NCBI RefSeq assembly: GCF_000380005.1
Contig: NZ_KB904195.1
Location: forward strand, 146,005 to 210,004
Direction of reading: 5' to 3'
DNA: 64,000 bases
DNA from: Streptococcus didelphis DSM 15616
GTDB lineage: Bacteria > Bacillota > Bacilli > Lactobacillales > Streptococcaceae
In this document: one piece after another, positions 59,699 to 64,000 of the stretch
Position numbering within the stretch: position 1 is the stretch's first letter
Layout: every line of letters begins with the position of its first letter
Translations under genes and position numbers: made by a program
The notes under the pieces: model-generated
Told to the model about the DNA's origin: nothing
The model's input: the letters and a program-made list of their open reading frames with translations, nothing else
The model's database searches: none

Positions 59699-61000
59699 AT
59701 GGACCAACTTGACAATTACTATGGCCGTCTTTTTACCAGCCAACAATTAAATGATGATTTTAAGAAACTAGCTAATCAAAAAGCAAGCATGTCTATGCAA
59801 AATAAGCTACTTTTCTGCAATCGTTGTAATAGTGGAATTTTAAAAGAAAATCAATTACCAAATGGTAGCTATTATTGTAGAAAATGTATTATTTTTGGCC
59901 GTATTGAAAGTAAAGACCCTCTTTATTATTTTCCGCCTGGGCAGTTTACTAAAACCAAGAGTCTTAAGTGGCGAGGAAGCTTAACACAATATCAAGAAGA
60001 AATTTCTACAAAATTAGTAAGTAACTATGAGAAAAAGAAAAAAACCTTAGTTCATGCTGTGACAGGAGCTGGTAAAACAGAGATGATTTACCAACTAATC
60101 AGTAAAGTGCTTGATTCAGGGGGCTGGGTTTGTTTAGCTAGTCCAAGAACAGATGTCTGTATTGAGATTCATAAAAGATTAGCTAGAGACTTTTCTGTCG
60201 ATGTTACACTGATGCATGCAGGTTCAGAAAGCTATAAGAGAAGTCAACTTATAGTGGCAACTACTCATCAGTTATTAAAGTTTTATAGGGCATTTGATTT
60301 GCTAATTATTGATGAGGTTGATTCATTTCCCTTTGTTAATAATCATATGCTGAATTGGGGACTTAAGCAATCCTTATCTGAAAAAGGACATCTCGTTCTT
60401 TTGACAGCGACTTCCACAAAAGATTTAGAAAAAGAAGTTGCAAAAGGACTATGTGAGAAAGTAACCTTATCAAGAAGATTTCATAATCAGCCTTTAGTTG
60501 TTCCAGAATTTCAACTGGTTTTTTCCTTTTTGAGTCACATTGAGAAAGGGAAACTACCTAAGAAGTTTTTAAGCATTTTTGCACAACAACGTAAAACAGG
60601 ATTCCCTCTTCTTATTTTCTTTCCTATTATTGAAAAAGGAGAGCTTTTTAGTCGTTTGTTAGCAAGCCACTTTCCTCATGAAGCTATTGGCTATGTTTCA
60701 AGCCAGTCTCATAATCGAACGGATATAGTTGAAATGTTTAGGAATGAGAGTCTTTCGATACTTGTTACAACGACAATTTTAGAACGTGGTGTCACATTTC
60801 CTGGGATTGATGTTTTTGTTGTTCTGGCTAATCATCCTTTATTTAACTGGTCCAGTTTAATTCAGATTTCTGGCCGAGTAGGTAGAGCCGTGCAAAGACC
60901 GACCGGCCAGCTCTTGTTCATTCATGAAGGTATAAGTTTTGCAATGTTAAAAGCTAGAAATGAAATTAGAAGAATGAATAAGGAGGCCTACGGGAAATGA
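59699..61000 (+). CDS. comFA: Competence protein ComFA (DNA-uptake ATPase)
   Basis: A 433-residue DEAD-like ATPase that drives single-stranded DNA through the ComEC pore. A four-Cys zinc motif (CNRCNSGI...CRKCI) precedes the helicase core: Walker A HAVTGAGKTEMIY, Walker B LLIIDEVDSFPF, LLTATSTKDL (motif III) and ISGRVGRAVQRPTG (motif VI). All motifs are intact, so this gene alone gives no reason to think competence is lost. The start lies 7 bases after the CIN box; AAAGG is the only weak ribosome site. It overlaps comFC by four bases. Confidence 0.95.
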   Translation: MDQLDNYYGRLFTSQQLNDDFKKLANQKASMSMQNKLLFCNRCNSGILKENQLPNGSYYCRKCIIFGRIESKDPLYYFPPGQFTKTKSLKWRGSLTQYQEEISTKLVSNYEKKKKTLVHAVTGAGKTEMIYQLISKVLDSGGWVCLASPRTDVCIEIHKRLARDFSVDVTLMHAGSESYKRSQLIVATTHQLLKFYRAFDLLIIDEVDSFPFVNNHMLNWGLKQSLSEKGHLVLLTATSTKDLEKEVAKGLCEKVTLSRRFHNQPLVVPEFQLVFSFLSHIEKGKLPKKFLSIFAQQRKTGFPLLIFFPIIEKGELFSRLLASHFPHEAIGYVSSQSHNRTDIVEMFRNESLSILVTTTILERGVTFPGIDVFVVLANHPLFNWSSLIQISGRVGRAVQRPTGQLLFIHEGISFAMLKARNEIRRMNKEAYGK

Positions 61001-61662
61001 CTTGTCTGCTCTGCGATTCTACTATAGAAAATTCAGAAGCTTTGCTTGACCTTTTATTAATAAGAAAAAAGGAATCTAAAATCTGTAAAAGTTGCACTTT
61101 GGGCTTTGAAAAAAATGAAGGTCAATCCTGTCCTTGCTGTAATAAGGGTGACAAAGAAGAGGTGTGTTCTGATTGTAGGGAGTGGGAAAGAAAAGGTTAT
61201 AGGGTTTCGCATAAAGCAATATATCGCTATAATCCCAAAATGAAAGAGTATTTTTCGCTATATAAGTTTCAAGGAGACTACGTTTTAAGAGAAGTCTTTG
61301 CAAATGAGTTAAAGAAAGTTATTAAGAGTGATTATCAAGGATACTCTATTATTGTGGTTCCACTGAGTTGTCAGAGGCAGAAGGAGAGAGGTTTTAATCA
61401 AGTTACGGCCATTTTAGAGTCAGCAAAAATAGAATATCAGGATGTTTTAGGCAAGAAGAACGTAGAAAGGCAATCACTAAAAAGCAAAAAAGAGAGACAA
61501 GCTACTTTAAATCCCTTTTACATAAAAGAAGGAAGTCCTGTTTTCAAAAAAGTTTTAATTGTTGATGATATTTATACAACAGGAACAACTATTTGGTACA
61601 TCTACAGTATTTTGCAAGCTCATGGCAGTAAAGATATTAAAAGTTTAAGCTTAGCACGCTAA
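60997..61662 (+). CDS. comFC: Competence protein ComFC (phosphoribosyltransferase-like)
   Basis: A 221-residue partner of ComFA required for transformation. The N-terminal cysteine motifs (CLLCDS, CKSC, CPCC, CSDC) form a zinc ribbon; the C-terminal half is a phosphoribosyltransferase fold with the PRPP loop VLIVDDIYTTGTT and the segment SCQRQKERGFNQV. AGGAGG lies inside comFA before ATG; 4-base overlap (ATGA). Confidence 0.94.
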   Translation: MTCLLCDSTIENSEALLDLLLIRKKESKICKSCTLGFEKNEGQSCPCCNKGDKEEVCSDCREWERKGYRVSHKAIYRYNPKMKEYFSLYKFQGDYVLREVFANELKKVIKSDYQGYSIIVVPLSCQRQKERGFNQVTAILESAKIEYQDVLGKKNVERQSLKSKKERQATLNPFYIKEGSPVFKKVLIVDDIYTTGTTIWYIYSILQAHGSKDIKSLSLAR

Positions 61663-61665
61663 GAC

Positions 61666-61693
61666 TTGCAAATTTTCATGAAAACGGTATAAT
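61666..61693 (+). promoter_or_regulatory. Promoter of hpf with cre-like site in the spacer
   Basis: TTGCAA (61666-61671), 16-base spacer, TATAAT (61688-61693). ATGAAAACGGTATAA (61678-61692) matches the cre consensus with one mismatch and lies across the spacer and -10 box. The 5' leader also holds a small GCGC-TTGA-GCGC hairpin upstream of AGAGG. Confidence 0.6.
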
Positions 61694-61735
61694 AGTATTA
61701 AAGAAAGCGCTTGAGCGCAAGAAAAGAGGTCTCTT

Positions 61736-62284
61736 ATGATAAAATTCAGTATACGTGGAGAAAATATCGAAGTCACCGATGCCATCCGTAATTACGTTGA
61801 ATCAAAGCTTGCAAAAATTGAAAAATATTTTGTTGAAGATAATGAGATAGATACACGCGTTAATTTAAAAGTCTATCGTGAAAAAACAGCTAAAGTGGAA
61901 GTTACTATTCATCTAGATTCTGTTACCTTGAGAGCAGAGGATGTTTCTCAAGACATGTATGGTTCAATTGATTTAGTAGTTGATAAGATAGAACGTCAAA
62001 TTCGTAAAAATAAAACAAAAATTGCTAAAAAACACAGAGAAAAGATCCCAACAGGACACGTCTTTACAAGTGAATTTGAAGCAGAAGAGGTTGAAGAAGT
62101 TCCAGAGATAAAAATTGTGCGTACAAAAAATCTTACTTTAAAACCTATGAGTGTTGAAGAAGCTCGCTTGCAAATGGAATTGTTAGGACACGACTTCTTT
62201 ATCTATACAGATGCTGAAAATAATGAGACAAATGTCTTGTATCGTCGTGAAGATGGAAATCTAGGTCTAATAGAAGCAAAATAA
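61736..62284 (+). CDS. hpf: Ribosome hibernation promoting factor, long form
   Basis: A 182-residue long HPF. The N-terminal domain (residues 1-95, MIKFSIRGENIEVTDAIRNY and KVEVTIHLDSVTLRAED) binds the 30S decoding site; the C-terminal domain (about 125-182, IVRTKNLTLKPMSVEEARLQ and GHDFFIYTDAENNETNVLYR) dimerises to form 100S ribosomes in stationary phase. AGAGG lies 7 bases before ATG. It is followed by a terminator that has been interrupted by a palindromic element. Confidence 0.95.
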   Translation: MIKFSIRGENIEVTDAIRNYVESKLAKIEKYFVEDNEIDTRVNLKVYREKTAKVEVTIHLDSVTLRAEDVSQDMYGSIDLVVDKIERQIRKNKTKIAKKHREKIPTGHVFTSEFEAEEVEEVPEIKIVRTKNLTLKPMSVEEARLQMELLGHDFFIYTDAENNETNVLYRREDGNLGLIEAK

Positions 62285-62301
62285 AATTTACTAAGAGATT
62301 T

Positions 62302-62390
62302 AAAAAGAGAAACCGTTGAACTGCATCCCTTAAGTTGGATTTTTTCTTTCCAACTTAAGGGGTCAGAACACATTAGGTTTCTCTTTTTTT
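62302..62390 (+). terminator. hpf terminator split by an inserted palindrome
   Basis: The outer stem AAAAAGAGAAACC (62302-62314) / GGTTTCTCTTTTT (62376-62388) is 13 bp and ends in a T run, a normal terminator. Its loop is filled by a second, independent palindrome (62317-62370). The T run overlaps the left copy of the IS target duplication. Confidence 0.8.
62317..62370. repeat. 54-bp palindromic element with TG...CA ends
   Basis: Left arm TGAACTGCATCCCTTAAGTTGGA; its mirror on the other side of a T-rich centre reads, as reverse complement, TG-TT-CTGA-CCCCTTAAGTTGGA. The two arms agree except near the outer third. The TG/CA ends and the sequence resemble IS3-type terminal repeats joined head to head, but this is a likeness by eye only. 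The core CTTAAGTTGGA hairpin recurs at 4757-4784. Confidence 0.5.
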
Positions 62391-62414
62391 GATAAAAAAT
62401 CCACGAAAAAAGTA
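62388..62414 (+). repeat. Left copy of 27-bp target-site duplication
   Basis: The 27 bases starting TTTGATAAAAAATCCAC are repeated at 63701-63727 with a single difference (C at 62404, T at 63717). The long duplication is characteristic of IS1202-type elements. Confidence 0.88.
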
Positions 62415-63700
62415 TGTCAATCGAAAATGATTATGTCCCGAAAAAAACAGGTCAATAAGTGCAAAATCTGTTATACTTGTAGTTGAGAAGTCTTGTTCTT
62501 CTCAGCTTGAAATTCTTCATAAGATTTTCCAAACTTATGAAGATATTTTTTGAAAGATGCGAGTTTCCACGGGTGAGATTGTAGGGGAATAACCTTGCGT
62601 CTTTCTTTTTTTGTTTTCGTGAGCATTTTCAAACTCATTAGAGTAAAGCTCGTGTGCTAGTAACTTCCTTGTGGGATAGATCTTATCAGCGATATTTACG
62701 TAAATCTCACCATCAAAGGCTTGTATAACCAGTGCCTTTGTTTTACGACTGAAAAAGACCTCGTTTTGCCCTTCAATAGGCAGATAGAAGTTATTTTGAG
62801 AACGAATGTGGTGACCACTATCGACGACTCTTTCGGTCACTCTGGCTAGGATTAAATTTCTCTGAGCGGGCTTAGGGGCCACTTCAAAAACGGATAAGCT
62901 CGTCTTGTTTCCAAACTTCCTGTTAAAGGGCTTTATCCATCTTTTGAGGTAGTGATTGGCTTCTTCAATGGTGGTGATTTTGTTTCGTTGTAAATCAATG
63001 GGAGGTCGTGATTGTAAGGTTTGATTGAGCCTTTCTACCCGTCCCTTTGCTTGTGGAATAGAAGAGGTCTTAATCTCAATTCCTAGCTGATTGCAGGCAT
63101 AGCCAAACTGAGTAAAGATATCTTCTTCCATTTTCTAGGACGGCTAGGATGAACCTTTTCCTCCACTTCTATGAAGTCAGAGCCAGAGGGTAGAAGAGAG
63201 TTTTCTTCAAGCTTCCTTTTCATTGCTTCTTGTTTAATACGCTTTTTGGTTTTTTGTTGGGTTTTAGGTGAAAGTAATCCAGCTTGATAAAGGATTTTTC
63301 TCACGCTTGTATCGGAGTAGTGAATTCCCTCTTCAGCTAGTAATTCACAGAAATGAAGGACATTAGGTCTTATGAGTTCATAGTTTTGATATTTTTCAAC
63401 GATTTTCTCTTTGACTTCTAAGGGGATGGCACGACTTGATTTCTTCTGCCTGTTACCATGTACAAAAGTTTGTTTCCCTTTTTCGTGATAAGCTTTTACC
63501 AAACGATTGACCTGTCTTCTAGTTAGTCCTAGTTCCACACAAGCCCTGTTCTTTTGCTTTTTCCCCTCACACACAGCTTTAATTATATAATACTTTTTAG
63601 TTTTTACCATGGTTAATTCTATTTTCCTCATCTTTCTAGTATAACAGACGAGACATTTTTATTTTCGACCTAACTAGGATATTATCACTTTCGAATGATA
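62415..63700 (-). mobile_element. IS1202-group (ISNCY) insertion sequence with internal deletion
   Basis: 1286 bp bounded by imperfect 24-bp inverted repeats: left 62415-62438 (TGTCAATCGAAAATGATT...) and right 63677-63700, agreeing at 19 of 24 positions. It is flanked by a 27-bp direct repeat. A further 11-bp inverted pair, TCTGTTATACT, lies exactly 52 bases in from each end (62467-62477 and 63638-63648). The transposase reading frame on the minus strand is broken by an internal deletion. Established for IS1202 of S. pneumoniae, from memory: about 1.75 kb, roughly 23-bp repeats and 27-bp duplications; this copy is about 0.46 kb shorter. Confidence 0.88.
62535..63631 (-). pseudogene. IS1202-type transposase, internally deleted and frameshifted
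   Basis: The N-terminal part (start 63610 or 63631) encodes a helix-turn-helix region (KKYYIIKAVCEGKKQKNRAC, LGLTRRQVNRLVKAYHEKGK) up to KVHPSRPRK. The C-terminal part, in another frame, resumes at EEDIFTQFGYACNQLG with IPQAKGRVERLNQTLQSRPP and runs to 62535. The two join near 63125-63135. The missing middle should hold the first two catalytic Asp residues of the DDE triad; the likely catalytic Glu in GRVERLNQ remains. The product cannot be active. A -10 box TATACT in TG-T context lies 6 bases before ATG 63631. Confidence 0.85.
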
Positions 63701-63727
63701 TTTGATAAAAAATCCATGAAAAAAGTA
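63701..63727 (+). repeat. Right copy of 27-bp target-site duplication, A-tract region of the rRNA promoter
   Basis: Same 27 bases as 62388-62414 with one change. It ends one base before the -35 box of the first rRNA promoter and carries two A tracts (AAAAAA and GAAAAAA), the expected position and composition of an UP element. Confidence 0.85.
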
Positions 63728-63756
63728 TTGACAAAGGATCAAAAAGTCGCTATACT
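63728..63756 (+). promoter_or_regulatory. rRNA operon promoter P1
   Basis: TTGACA (63728-63733), 17-base spacer, TATACT (63751-63756), with A tracts directly upstream. Confidence 0.85.
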
Positions 63757-63813
63757 GATAAAGTTGTCGGAAAAGGAATTCCTCCTTTACAGATGATAAA
63801 GCAAAAAAAGCTG

Positions 63814-63842
63814 TTGACAAGTCACAGAAGATTTGCTAGAAT
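63814..63842 (+). promoter_or_regulatory. rRNA operon promoter P2
   Basis: TTGACA (63814-63819), 17-base spacer, TG-C-TAGAAT with the -10 at 63837-63842. It lies 86 bases downstream of P1; tandem promoters are usual for rRNA operons. Confidence 0.85.
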
Positions 63843-63871
63843 AAAGAAGTTGTCTCGTAAGAGAAGAAGAC

Positions 63872-63888
63872 CTTTGAGAACTGAATAA
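63872..63888 (+). promoter_or_regulatory. boxA-like antitermination element in the rRNA leader
   Basis: CTTTGAGAACTGAATAA resembles the conserved Firmicute pre-16S leader element bound by NusB/NusE. A 9-bp hairpin GGGTGATAT/ATATTACCC (63905-63928) follows, and the remainder to 16S pairs with sequence beyond the window in the pre-16S processing stalk. Confidence 0.6.
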
Positions 63889-63983
63889 GACGAACCAAAC
63901 GTGAGGGTGATATGGAGACATATTACCCGTCAAAAGACGAGAAATAAATCTGTCAGCGACAGAAAGAACGAGTAAGTTCAAAC

Positions 63984-64000
63984 TAAAACGAGAGTTTGAT
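63984..64000 (+). rRNA. 16S rRNA, 5' end only
   Basis: The last bases, AGAGTTTGAT, are the universal 5' motif of 16S rRNA (E. coli positions 8-17), placing base 1 near 63984. The rest lies beyond the window. With two promoters and a boxA leader upstream, this is the start of a complete rRNA operon. Confidence 0.9.

Noticed and set aside
61701..61725. GCGCTTGAGCGC in the hpf leader as a riboswitch
   Set aside because: Only a 4-bp stem; too small to be a known riboswitch. Kept only as a remark under the promoter.

Overview
This window is a chromosomal segment of a low-GC Gram-positive coccus, almost certainly a Streptococcus. The evidence is an IS1202-type insertion sequence, GpsB followed by RNase P RNA and MapZ, the Stp/Stk PASTA kinase pair beside LiaFSR, a ComX-type CIN box in front of comFA, alpha-glycerophosphate oxidase in the glycerol operon, and an Mga-family regulator. 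Gene content and order fit the pyogenic group (S. pyogenes / uberis / parauberis / agalactiae relatives); the species cannot be fixed from sequence reading alone. Most genes run on the + strand towards an rRNA operon whose 16S gene begins in the last 17 bases.

Layout. 1-5.3 kb: the end of an aldo/keto reductase, an ICMT-family membrane protein, a complete T-box leader and glyQS, a DUF896 protein and a small PepSY lipoprotein. 5.4-15.4 kb: carbon metabolism (glpKOF; an unusual NAD/FAD oxidoreductase overlapped by an Mga-like regulator; a TalC-type transaldolase; transketolase), with CcpA cre-like sites before glpK, the oxidoreductase and tkt. 15.5-18 kb: a two-gene ABC exporter preceded by a possible 15-codon leader peptide. 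18-25 kb: proBA, then rsmH-ftsL-pbp2X-mraY. 25-34 kb: a DEAD-box helicase, an amino-acid ABC importer, trxB, an amino-acid permease, and pncB-nadE for NAD salvage. 34-43 kb: pepC, convergent pbp1A/recU, a YpsA-like protein, gpsB, rnpB, an RlmL-like methyltransferase, mapZ and luxS. 43-56 kb: rny, gmk-rpoZ-priA-fmt-rsmB-stp-stk, and liaFSR. 56-62.3 kb: a HAD-cyclophilin fusion, an S1 protein, cysK and yigZ on the minus strand, the late competence pair comFA-comFC, and hpf. 62.3-64 kb: a short palindromic element inside the hpf terminator, a deleted IS1202-group element with its 27-bp target duplication, and tandem rRNA promoters leading into 16S.

The genes form functional blocks. The cell-wall/division block (pbp2X, ftsL, mraY, pbp1A, gpsB, mapZ, stp/stk, liaFSR) contains both enzymes and their kinase and stress-response controls. 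The glycerol block feeds dihydroxyacetone phosphate to glycolysis beside the non-oxidative pentose phosphate genes.

The most notable observations are: (1) five genes (an oxidoreductase, proB, rsmH, yigZ, comFA) in which a promoter element lies only 6-7 nt from the start codon and no Shine-Dalgarno is visible, suggesting leaderless mRNAs; (2) an IS1202-group element that lost its catalytic core but kept both ends, inserted exactly next to the -35 box of the rRNA promoter, with the target duplication rebuilding the A-tract (UP-like) region; (3) an oxidoreductase whose redox cysteine position is Asn. No CRISPR array, tRNA gene, prophage or defence system was seen, and nothing here is a convincing undescribed multi-gene system.
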